From the NCBI RefSeq assembly GCF_009192765.1, contig NZ_VOHQ01000019.1:21562-85561 (forward strand): 64,000 nucleotides of DNA, in the 5' to 3' direction. Origin of the DNA: Agriterribacter humi. GTDB taxonomy: Bacteria; Bacteroidota; Bacteroidia; Chitinophagales; Chitinophagaceae. Both the position numbers and the translations under genes were made by a program. Numbering within the stretch: position 1 is the stretch's first letter; every line of letters starts with the position of its first letter. The notes beneath the pieces are model-generated. The model was not told the DNA's origin. It saw nothing but the letters and a program-made list of their open reading frames with translations, and searched no databases. Below are positions 54,308-61,913 of the stretch, one piece after another.

Positions 54308-55390
54308 ATGTTTATTATTGACGCCCATCTCGATCTTTCCATGAATGCCCTGGAATGGAACAGGGATTTAAAACAACTGGTTGCTGCTATAAGGGAACGG
54401 GAGAAAAATATGACGGATAAACCCGATCGTGGAAAAGGAATGGTATCCCTTCCGGAATTGCGAAAGGGAAAGATAGGCCTGGTGGTAGCCACCATGATTG
54501 CACGGTTTGTAGATGTAAACAGTACGCTGCCGGGGTGGCATTCCCCGGAACAGGCCTGGGCGCAAACACAGGGTCAACGGGCATGGTATAAGGCCATGGA
54601 AGACAGTGGTGAAATGATACAGATCACCAATGCCATTGCATTGGAGAAGCATATTCAATTGTGGAATGATGGTACGATACCCGATTACACAAAACCCGTA
54701 GGGTATATTTTAAGTTTGGAGGGAGCAGATTCATTGATCAATCTCTCTTATCTTGAAAAATCATATCAGTATGGGTTGAGAGCGCTTGGTCCCGCGCATT
54801 ATGGCCCGGGGCGCTATTCTCCCGGCACAGGAATGGAAGGGCCTTTAACAAAAGCCGGTGTGGAACTGGTTAAAGAAATGGATAAGCTGAATATGATCCT
54901 TGATGTAACGCATCTTACCGATGAAGCTTTTTCGCAAGTGATTGATTTGTACAAAGGGCCCGTTTGGGCAAGCCATCACAATTGCAGAACACTGGTTCCT
55001 TATCAACGCCAGCTTACCGATGAACAAATAAAAATATTGATTGACAGAAATGCTGTAATTGGAGGCGTGCTGGATGCATGGATGCTGAAACCCGGATGGG
55101 TAAGGGGAAAAAATGATCCGAAAACCGAAAATATTACGCTTGATGTATTGATAGATCATTATGACCATATTTGCCAGATCGCCGGAAACAGCAAGCATAT
55201 TGCTATAGGAAGCGACTTAGACGGTATGTTTGGCCAGGAACAATCTCCATATGACATGAATACCATAGCGGATCTGCAGTTGTTAAAAGGCTTATTAGCA
55301 AAGCGGGGTTATACACAGCAGGATATAGAAAACATTTTCCATAAAAACTGGCTGCGCTTTTTGCTAAAAGCCTGGGGATCTGAGATTTGA
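54308..55390 (+). CDS. M19-family membrane dipeptidase
   Basis: The protein is 360 aa without an obvious signal peptide. It starts MFIIDAHLDLSMNALEWNRD with the metal-binding DAHLD; YILSLEGADSLIN (Glu ligand), LRALGPAHYGPGRYSPG, LDVTHLTDEAF and VWASHHNCRTLVP (His ligands) and AIGSDLDGMFG (Asp) complete the binuclear zinc site of the M19 renal-dipeptidase family. It hydrolyses dipeptides or related amides. It is 25 bp downstream of the 3-hydroxyacyl-CoA dehydrogenase gene, in the same operon. Confidence 0.92.
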   Translation: MFIIDAHLDLSMNALEWNRDLKQLVAAIREREKNMTDKPDRGKGMVSLPELRKGKIGLVVATMIARFVDVNSTLPGWHSPEQAWAQTQGQRAWYKAMEDSGEMIQITNAIALEKHIQLWNDGTIPDYTKPVGYILSLEGADSLINLSYLEKSYQYGLRALGPAHYGPGRYSPGTGMEGPLTKAGVELVKEMDKLNMILDVTHLTDEAFSQVIDLYKGPVWASHHNCRTLVPYQRQLTDEQIKILIDRNAVIGGVLDAWMLKPGWVRGKNDPKTENITLDVLIDHYDHICQIAGNSKHIAIGSDLDGMFGQEQSPYDMNTIADLQLLKGLLAKRGYTQQDIENIFHKNWLRFLLKAWGSEI

Positions 55391-55480
55391 GATTTATGAT
55401 TTGAGATTCGAGATGTTCAATAATTCTTCATTTCCGAACATTGTGCAACCTGTACCCTGCAACTTGTAACCTGCCGTCCT
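55391..55480. repeat. Intergenic low-complexity GAGATTTGAGATT and CAACCTGTACCCTGCAACTTG units
   Basis: Between convergent genes, units GAGATTTGAGATTTATGATTTGAGATT and CTGTACCCTGCAACTTGTAACCTGC occur. They resemble the low-complexity tracts at 31.2-31.5 and 34.0 kb. Confidence 0.5.
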
Positions 55481-55483
55481 GCT

Positions 55484-56170
55484 TTAGAAAGTGATCGCCG
55501 TATTATCTATCACTTTACCTCTTTCGGTACGCATTGTTCTTGCAGGAAATTTGCTGATCACACGATAATCGTGGGTAGCCATAACAATAGCAGCTCCATA
55601 ATCTTTAGAAATATGAAAGAGCAACTGCATAATTTCGTCTGAAGTTTCGGGATCGAGATTTCCCGTGGGTTCATCGGCTAGTATTAGCTTGGGAGAATTC
55701 AGCAATGCACGGCCAACATCTACCCGCTGTTGTTCTCCGCCAGACAGTTCAAAAGGGAACTTGAAGCCTTTTGTTTTTAAACCCACTTTATCCAGCACAT
55801 CGTTTATTTTCTCCTCGATAAGCTTCTCATCTTTCCATCCTGTGGCGCGTAATACGAATTTCAGGTTGTCGTGTACGTTGCGGTCGGTAAGCAACTGAAA
55901 ATCCTGGAATACAATACCCAGGTTCCTTCTTAAAAAAGGTATTTTTTTCCAGTCCATATCCCTTAATTTATATCCTACCACGGTTCCCTCTCCTTCTTTC
56001 AATTTTAAATCGCCGTACAGTGTCTTCAACAGGCTCGATTTACCGGAGCCCGTTTTACCCACCAGGTATACAAACTCTCCTTTATTAATACGGATATTTA
56101 CATCCTGTAAAATAAGTGAATTCCCCTGGTAAATATTAGCATGTTCCAGTTCTAAAATAGTTTCTGCCAT
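55484..56170 (-). CDS. ftsE: FtsE-type ABC ATP-binding protein
   Basis: The protein is 228 aa. It has VGKTGSGKSSLLKTLYGDL (Walker A), GIVFQDFQLLTDRNVHDNLKF (Q-loop), LSGGEQQRVDVGRALLNSPKLILADEPTGNLD (signature and Walker B) and VMATHDYRVISK (H-loop). ADEPTGNLDP and the short length fit FtsE, which with FtsX controls peptidoglycan hydrolases at the septum. No FtsX gene lies next to it here, as is common in Bacteroidota, so the assignment from LolD/MacB-like ATPases is by similarity of N-terminal LELEHANIYQGN. Confidence 0.85.
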   Translation of the reverse strand: MAETILELEHANIYQGNSLILQDVNIRINKGEFVYLVGKTGSGKSSLLKTLYGDLKLKEGEGTVVGYKLRDMDWKKIPFLRRNLGIVFQDFQLLTDRNVHDNLKFVLRATGWKDEKLIEEKINDVLDKVGLKTKGFKFPFELSGGEQQRVDVGRALLNSPKLILADEPTGNLDPETSDEIMQLLFHISKDYGAAIVMATHDYRVISKFPARTMRTERGKVIDNTAITF

Positions 56171-56269
56171 AATACAATCCTCAATATATTCAAAGTTACG
56201 GTTTACTGCATTTTTGCAAAGAACGTATTCTTTATGCTAAGAACTAAGGTAAAACTTAATTTTTTTGTG

Positions 56270-56316
56270 TTAAACTAAAAAAATAGTTGTAAAACTAAAT
56301 AATTAGTTTATCTTTG
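56270..56316 (+). promoter_or_regulatory. Promoter with two BlaI/MecI-type operator dyads
   Basis: TTG (56286-56288), a 20-bp spacer and TATCTTTG (56309-56316) form a Bacteroidota-style promoter. Overlapping it is AAACTAAATAATTAGTTT (56292-56309), a dyad with AAACTAA/TTAGTTT arms. Just upstream AAACTA...TAGTTG (from about 56274) is a second imperfect dyad. Their position suggests autorepression by the BlaI-type protein encoded next. Confidence 0.65.
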
Positions 56317-56334
56317 ATTTCAGAATTAAAAATT

Positions 56335-56706
56335 ATGAGTGTTATTAAAAATCTTACAAAAGCGGAAGAGCAGATCATGCAGGTTTTATGGAAACTGGAA
56401 AAAGCTTTTTTGCGTGAACTGGTAGATGCCATACCGCATCCAAAGCCACATCAGAACACGGTAGCCACCATATTAAAGATACTGATGGAAAAGGAATTTG
56501 TAGGGATTGAACTGTTTGGGAGAATGCACCAGTATTATCCGCTCATCAGCAAAGAAGCTTATTCCAAGGCCACAATGAAAAGCATGGTGAAAAGTTATTT
56601 TGAAGGTTCGTTCAGCAATGTAGTTTCTTTTATGGTTAAAGAAAACAACCTGAGCGTGGAAGACCTGGAGCATTTGCTGAAAGAGCTGAAGAAGCAGGGG
56701 AAATAA
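56335..56706 (+). CDS. BlaI/MecI/CopY-family transcriptional repressor
   Basis: The ATG at 56335 (MSVIKNLTKAEEQIMQVLW, 123 aa) is preferred to a TTG upstream. The winged helix has LTKAEEQIMQVLWKLEKAFLRELVDAIPHPKPHQNTVATILKILMEKEFVGIE, the typical BlaI N-terminal domain; the C-terminal helices (YSKATMKSMVKSYFEGSFSNVVSFMV) form the dimer. It would bind the dyads just upstream and be cleaved or released in response to the membrane metallopeptidase of the next gene, 43 bp downstream. Ligand or cue is unknown. Confidence 0.95.
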   Translation: MSVIKNLTKAEEQIMQVLWKLEKAFLRELVDAIPHPKPHQNTVATILKILMEKEFVGIELFGRMHQYYPLISKEAYSKATMKSMVKSYFEGSFSNVVSFMVKENNLSVEDLEHLLKELKKQGK

Positions 56707-56749
56707 ATACATAAAAAATCCCAAATTTCAAACATAAACATAAAATCCC

Positions 56750-59038
56750 ATGCTCGCGATAGCATATTATATTCTTAAAGTTGTTATTTGTTCAGGTATT
56801 TTATACGGCTATTACCGCCTGACTTTACACAATAAAATATTCCATCGCTGGAACCGGTTTTACCTGTTGGGCGCTGTGGTCATCAGCCTGAGCTTTCCGT
56901 TAATCAAAATCAATATATGGCATAATCCTGCTGAAGATGACGGACAGATCATAAGATTATTAAACGTGGTAACAACCGGCGATGAGTATATACATGAAGT
57001 AAGCAGCAGCGGCAGTTTTCATTTGAGCGGTGAACAGGTGGCAATTGTTGTATATATGGCTGTTTCGCTTGCTTTGCTGATTATACTGTTTCATGCTTTA
57101 ATGAAATTGAGCCGCCTGGCCCGGCACAATCCCTTACAAAAGATACAGCAGATCAATGTTGTGCAAACAGAAGCTAAGGGTACGCCATTTTCCTTTTTCC
57201 GTTATATTTTCTGGAACCGGAATATTGACATGCACTCGGATGCGGGGAAAAAAATATTTACACATGAAATGGTGCATGTAACGGAAAGGCACAGCGCCGA
57301 CCGGCTGTTTATGAATATAGTGCTCATTTTTTTCTGGTGCAATCCCTTTTTCTGGCTTATGCGGCGGGAAATGAATATGATACACGAATTTATAGCCGAC
57401 AGCAAGGCTATAGAAGATAATGATACCGCTACTTTTGCCGCTATGATACTACATGCCGCTTATCCGCAGCAGGCATTCGGACTCACAAGCAGTTTTTTTT
57501 CTTCATCCATAAAAAGACGTTTACGTATGTTAACACAATTGCAAAATCCACGTATCAGTTATATTGGCCGCATACTGGCCCTGCCCCTGCTTGCTTTTAT
57601 TTTTGCAGCCTTCAGTATTAAAACGAAACAACTGTTACCGGGCAGTAATGAAACAGCATCCCTGCCATTGGAAAAAACAATTACAGTAGTAATAGATGCC
57701 GGGCACGGCGGAGAAGACAACGGTGTACATATTGCTAACGGACCCTTGGAAAAGGACATTACACTTGCATTGGCCCGGAAAATAAAGGCGCTCAATACAA
57801 ATGCGAATATTAATATCGTTCTTACGCGGGACCGGGATATTACACAACCCGTGAGGAGTAAGGTTGATTTAACGGTAAAACAACAACCGAATGCTTTTAT
57901 ATCCATACATATTAATGCAGAAGATGCAGGAGAAAGTGAAGCGGGATCCGGTTTTGAAATATACCTGTCTAAGCATCAAACAAGCTATACGACACAGGCG
58001 CAGTTACTTGGAAGCCTGCTTGCCGCTGAAATAGAAAAGACCTACGGTGTAACGCCACAGCTCAAACAAAGAACAGGGAAAGGTATTTGGGTGTTAGATG
58101 CTCCCGCTATTAACTATCCTGCATTGCTTGTTGAATGCGGGTATCTTACCGATCCAAAAGACATGGCATTCATCACCAATGAAAAAAATCAGGAAAAAAT
58201 TGCAAGAGATATTTTGAATGCGATTGAAAAGTTTGCAAAAACAAAAGATGATAATCCTGTTGCTCAATTAAACAATTCATCAGATGCAGGTATTACTGCT
58301 GTACAAAATGAGGATTCAAAGATCAATAGTCGGGGAGTGTTTAAAGCAAAGGATACAATTCCCCGTAAAATAAAATCAGTGGACATTACAACGGATGATC
58401 ACCTTATAATAATTTACAGCGATGATAAAGCAGAAAAGATAACAAGGGCAGAAGCAAACGAAAGAGGTATTGTTTCTCCGCCGGTAAAAAATGTATTCAG
58501 ACTGAAAGGCGCAGGTGACTCTGCTTTGTATTTGGTAGACGGCGTTGAAACAACCGTAGAGAATGTAGAGAAAATAAATCCGGGTAATATAGATAGCATA
58601 AATGTATATAAAGGGGAAAGTGCTGAACGTAAATTTGGTAAAAGGGGCAAAAATGGTGTAATCCAAATGAGGCTTAAAACTATGAATGCTGCTTCCATAG
58701 TTCAGGAAGGAGACAAAGTTTTTCTACAAGTAGAAACAGAAGCCAAATTTCCCGGTGGACGTGCCGCATGGCAAAAATTTATTTCGGCATCAATTAAAAA
58801 AGTAATAGACTCCCTGCAGGAAGAAAACAAACCCGGAACCTGCGTGGTACAATTTATAGTTGATGCGGAAGGAAATCTCAGTGAAGTGAAACCCCTGACA
58901 ATGGAAGGTACCCTTTTTGCAAAAACCGTTACAGATGCGATCAAGAACGGACCCAAATGGATACCGGCCATGCAGAACGGGCATAAAGTAAAAGCATATC
59001 ACAAACAGCCTGTTACATTCCAGATTGCGGAGGAGTAA
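56750..59038 (+). CDS. M56 metallopeptidase fused to N-acetylmuramoyl-L-alanine amidase, plug-like and TonB-C domains
   Basis: This 762-aa protein has an unusual domain string. Residues 1-300 are BlaR1-like M56: membrane helices, HEMVHVTERHSADRL (HExxH) and HEFIADSKAI. After another helix (ILALPLLAFIFAAF), residues ~320-500 are an Amidase_3 domain: VVIDAGHGGEDNG, LALARKIKALN, AFISIHINA and LLVECGYLTDPKDM (zinc ligands H, E, H and catalytic Glu). A TonB-receptor plug-like piece follows (ALYLVDGVETTVENVEKINPGNIDSINVYKG; GKNGVIQMRLK) and then a TonB C-terminal-like domain (FPGGRAAWQKFISASIKKVIDSL ... VVQFIVDAEGNLSEVKPL). It may couple cell-wall hydrolysis to signal transduction with the BlaI repressor. 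Confidence 0.88.
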   Translation: MLAIAYYILKVVICSGILYGYYRLTLHNKIFHRWNRFYLLGAVVISLSFPLIKINIWHNPAEDDGQIIRLLNVVTTGDEYIHEVSSSGSFHLSGEQVAIVVYMAVSLALLIILFHALMKLSRLARHNPLQKIQQINVVQTEAKGTPFSFFRYIFWNRNIDMHSDAGKKIFTHEMVHVTERHSADRLFMNIVLIFFWCNPFFWLMRREMNMIHEFIADSKAIEDNDTATFAAMILHAAYPQQAFGLTSSFFSSSIKRRLRMLTQLQNPRISYIGRILALPLLAFIFAAFSIKTKQLLPGSNETASLPLEKTITVVIDAGHGGEDNGVHIANGPLEKDITLALARKIKALNTNANINIVLTRDRDITQPVRSKVDLTVKQQPNAFISIHINAEDAGESEAGSGFEIYLSKHQTSYTTQAQLLGSLLAAEIEKTYGVTPQLKQRTGKGIWVLDAPAINYPALLVECGYLTDPKDMAFITNEKNQEKIARDILNAIEKFAKTKDDNPVAQLNNSSDAGITAVQNEDSKINSRGVFKAKDTIPRKIKSVDITTDDHLIIIYSDDKAEKITRAEANERGIVSPPVKNVFRLKGAGDSALYLVDGVETTVENVEKINPGNIDSINVYKGESAERKFGKRGKNGVIQMRLKTMNAASIVQEGDKVFLQVETEAKFPGGRAAWQKFISASIKKVIDSLQEENKPGTCVVQFIVDAEGNLSEVKPLTMEGTLFAKTVTDAIKNGPKWIPAMQNGHKVKAYHKQPVTFQIAEE

Positions 59039-59080
59039 AGATCTGGGTAATGGGAAGCATATTAAAGTTTCCTATTACCC

Positions 59081-61222
59081 CTATCCCACCATTTCTTCCT
59101 TAGCTACTTTATTATACTGTTCCGTTAATTTGCGTTGTGTTTCAAAAGGTACTACGGCATATTCGTGAAACTGCATGTTGAATTTAGCCCTCCCCTGTGT
59201 TATAGAGCGCAACGATGAGGAATAATCATTCATTTCGGCTAATGGAACCTTAGCCATTACCCTGGTAAAATTTCTTTCTGCATCAATACCTTCCACCAGT
59301 GCCCGGCGGGTTTGCAGGTCGCCCATAACAGCACCTGTCAGATCTTCAGGGCATAATACATCTACCTGGTAAATGGGCTCCAGTAATTGCGGCGCTGCCA
59401 GTTGAAAGGCGTTCTTAAATGCCATGAGTCCGGCTATTTTAAAAGAAATATCATTGCTGTCAACAGGGTGCATCCTGCCATCAAATACCGAAACTCTTAT
59501 ATCTCTTACGTAGGAACCCGTTAAAGGCCCTTCCTGCATTTTTTCCATTACGCCTTTAAGTATGGAAGGTAAAAAGCGCTGGTCAATTGCGCCTCCTACA
59601 ATGCAGTTGTAAAAAACCAGCTTACCGCCCCAGGGAAGCTGTTGTATATCTCTTCCTCTAACATTCAGGCCTGAAGGCTCCGGCATGCCTTCGTACCAGG
59701 GTTCTATCCGCATGTGTACTTCTCCAAACTGCCCTGCGCCGCCAGATTGTTTTTTATGCCGGTAAACAGCTTCGGCTGCGGTTCTGATGGTTTCGCGGTA
59801 AGGAATTTTAGGCGCCTCAAAAACAACATCTACCTTATACTGGTGTTGCAGTTTCCATTTGATAACTGCCAGGTGCATATCGCCCTGGCAATAAATGATC
59901 GTTTGCTTTAATTCGGATGAAACTTTAACAAGAAGGGTCGGATCTTCTTCCCTTAACTGGTGCAAGGCGGCCGATAGTTTTTCTTCTTCTCCTTTTCTTA
60001 AGGTGCTGATGGCAATGCTCATATTAGGCGCAGGAAACTCGATGGGCGTTAGTTCATAATTCACATTTTTTTCGTGCAATGTATTGTTAACATGCGTGTT
60101 TTTTAATTTCAATGTTGCACCTATATCGCCTGCACTCAGCTCACCAATATTGGTCCTTTTATTGCCCTCCATAACAAACAACTGGTTCAGCTTTTCAGAT
60201 ACGCCGGTAGTTTCATTAATAAGATCCATACCTGATTTAAGCGTACCTGAAAATACTTTCATAAAAGACAGTTCCCCAACATGGGGTTCTGATATCGCCT
60301 TATAAATAAAGGCACAAACCGGTTTGGAGGCATCACAGGCAATATCTTCTCCCCTCACAGAAACCTGCGGCGGCATTTCATTGGCGCTGGGACAAACATT
60401 ATCAATAAAACCCATCAGGCGTCCGCTTCCCATATTGCGCTCTGCCGAAAGACAAAACAGGGGAAAGAGATCGTGATTGATCATGGCCTTCTTCATACCA
60501 GTTTTGATCTCATCTTCATCTAATTCTCCTTTCTCAAAATATTTTTCCATCAATGTTTCATCATTGCCGGCAACGGCTTCTATCAGTTCTTTATGCAATA
60601 AATCGGCTTTCTCCTTTTCTTCCGGAGGGATGGCCAGCTTTTCTGGCTTACCACCTGCATCTTTAAATTTATACATCGTCATGCGCAGCACATCTACAAT
60701 GGCATGAAATCCTTCTCCCTGTTGCAGCGGGTACTGGATTACTGTTACATTATTGCCAAAATGATGTTTTGCCTCTTTTACCGTATTATCAAAATCCGCT
60801 TTCTCAGCATCGAGGTGATTTACGGCGAAAATCATTGGTGTTTTAAATTGTTCTGTATACTGCCATATCACGTCCGTGCCTACTTCCACTCCCATTGCCG
60901 CATTCAACAGCATAATACCGGTATCGGCTACGCGAAGTGCAGAGAGTACTTCTCCCACAAAATCATCATAACCGGGTGTATCAATAATATTGATCTTGTA
61001 ACCCCGCCATTTGGTGTGCATTAATTTGGAAAAGATGGAATTGCCCCTTTCCTGTTCCAGTTCATGGTAATCGCCTACCGTATTTTTTTCTGCAATTGTT
61101 CCGCGGCGGGAAATTAAACCCGCTTCAAAAAGGAAACATTCGGCAAGCGTTGTTTTACCGGAGCCGGCGTGCCCAAGAAGAACAATGTTCTTTACATGGG
61201 AAGTATCAAATTCGGCAGCCAT
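59081..61222 (-). CDS. EF-G-like GTPase (EF-G type II/paralogue)
   Basis: The protein is 713 aa. G motifs are LLGHAGSGKTTLAECFLF (G1), QERGNSIFSKL (G2), IIDTPGYDDFVGEV (G3) and AVNHLDAEKAD (G4, with H in place of K). Domains II-V follow, with AVIKWKLQHQYKVDVVFEAPKIPYRETIR, KKQSGGAGQFGEVHMRIEP, VGGAIDQRFLPSILKGVMEKMQEG, GMHPVDSNDISFKIAG and a C-terminal MQFHEYAVVP. The G4 change NKMD to NHLD and the altered G1 (GHAGSGKTT) are typical of EF-G-like paralogues, which may act in ribosome recycling or stress. The main fusA copy is not in the window. Confidence 0.9.
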   Translation of the reverse strand: MAAEFDTSHVKNIVLLGHAGSGKTTLAECFLFEAGLISRRGTIAEKNTVGDYHELEQERGNSIFSKLMHTKWRGYKINIIDTPGYDDFVGEVLSALRVADTGIMLLNAAMGVEVGTDVIWQYTEQFKTPMIFAVNHLDAEKADFDNTVKEAKHHFGNNVTVIQYPLQQGEGFHAIVDVLRMTMYKFKDAGGKPEKLAIPPEEKEKADLLHKELIEAVAGNDETLMEKYFEKGELDEDEIKTGMKKAMINHDLFPLFCLSAERNMGSGRLMGFIDNVCPSANEMPPQVSVRGEDIACDASKPVCAFIYKAISEPHVGELSFMKVFSGTLKSGMDLINETTGVSEKLNQLFVMEGNKRTNIGELSAGDIGATLKLKNTHVNNTLHEKNVNYELTPIEFPAPNMSIAISTLRKGEEEKLSAALHQLREEDPTLLVKVSSELKQTIIYCQGDMHLAVIKWKLQHQYKVDVVFEAPKIPYRETIRTAAEAVYRHKKQSGGAGQFGEVHMRIEPWYEGMPEPSGLNVRGRDIQQLPWGGKLVFYNCIVGGAIDQRFLPSILKGVMEKMQEGPLTGSYVRDIRVSVFDGRMHPVDSNDISFKIAGLMAFKNAFQLAAPQLLEPIYQVDVLCPEDLTGAVMGDLQTRRALVEGIDAERNFTRVMAKVPLAEMNDYSSSLRSITQGRAKFNMQFHEYAVVPFETQRKLTEQYNKVAKEEMVG

Positions 61223-61343
61223 GGCAATAATATTTTAAGATGAATAATATGATATGGTTGGCCAATGTAATGGCATAAAAAATTCATAGCAGTAAAGAAG
61301 GATGACTTCTTCTGCAAAAAAATACTTTGTTTTAAATGTATAG

Positions 61344-61724
61344 TCAGGTATAGTTTACCAGGAATTTTTGAAAATCGTTTTTGATCTCGTGCAGGGTATG
61401 CCTGAGATGCTGGTATTCGGCAGATAATTTTTTGTAACCGGAGATCATGGTTTCGGGAGGCGCGCCATCATCAGACACTAGCTGAAAGGCCGGCATCCTG
61501 TTGTGGGATTTGATGGATTGTTTGAGATCGTGAATGTTGGCAAGCTGAATGTCGAACTGGTTTTCGTAATGCTCAACATCTTTAAGCGCTTCTTTGCTGG
61601 TAATGTGGGCTGCAGCCTGCTGCAGTTCATTTTTCATCCGGGTAAATTCTTCGCGCTGTGAACGCAATGCCTCCCTCCAGGTATTACATTCTTCTGAGAG
61701 TTGAGCAATGTCTGTGGTAACCAT
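61344..61724 (-). CDS. Small coiled-coil protein, unrecognised
   Basis: The protein is 126 aa, almost entirely helical: TWREALRSQREEFTRMKNELQQAAAH, LKDVEHYENQFDIQLANIHDLKQSIKSHN, SAEYQHLRHTLHEIKNDFQKFL. It has no signal peptide and no membrane segment. No family is recognised. It lies downstream of the surface-protein gene on the same strand, separated by a terminator. Confidence 0.72.
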   Translation of the reverse strand: MVTTDIAQLSEECNTWREALRSQREEFTRMKNELQQAAAHITSKEALKDVEHYENQFDIQLANIHDLKQSIKSHNRMPAFQLVSDDGAPPETMISGYKKLSAEYQHLRHTLHEIKNDFQKFLVNYT

Positions 61725-61852
61725 GGGCGTACAATTTTAAAGTGAAGAAATAAAATGAATTGTTCTTTAGCCAATGGGATCGGATAATAAGTACTATTTA
61801 AAAGTACTAAAAAATATAAACATAAAAAGGCTTTTGTGTATAAATAAAAAAC

Positions 61853-61885
61853 CATCCGTGCAGCTTTAGCTGCGCCGGATGGTGG
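61853..61885 (-). terminator. Rho-independent terminator after the surface-protein gene
   Basis: Arms ACCATCCG-TGCAGC / GCTGCGCCGGATGGT form a long near-perfect stem with a TTTA loop. On the minus strand the stem is followed by TTTTTTATTTATA, 30 bp after the stop at 61914. Confidence 0.85.
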
Positions 61886-61913
61886 CGTTGTCTATCAACT
61901 TCCAGAAAAAGGT

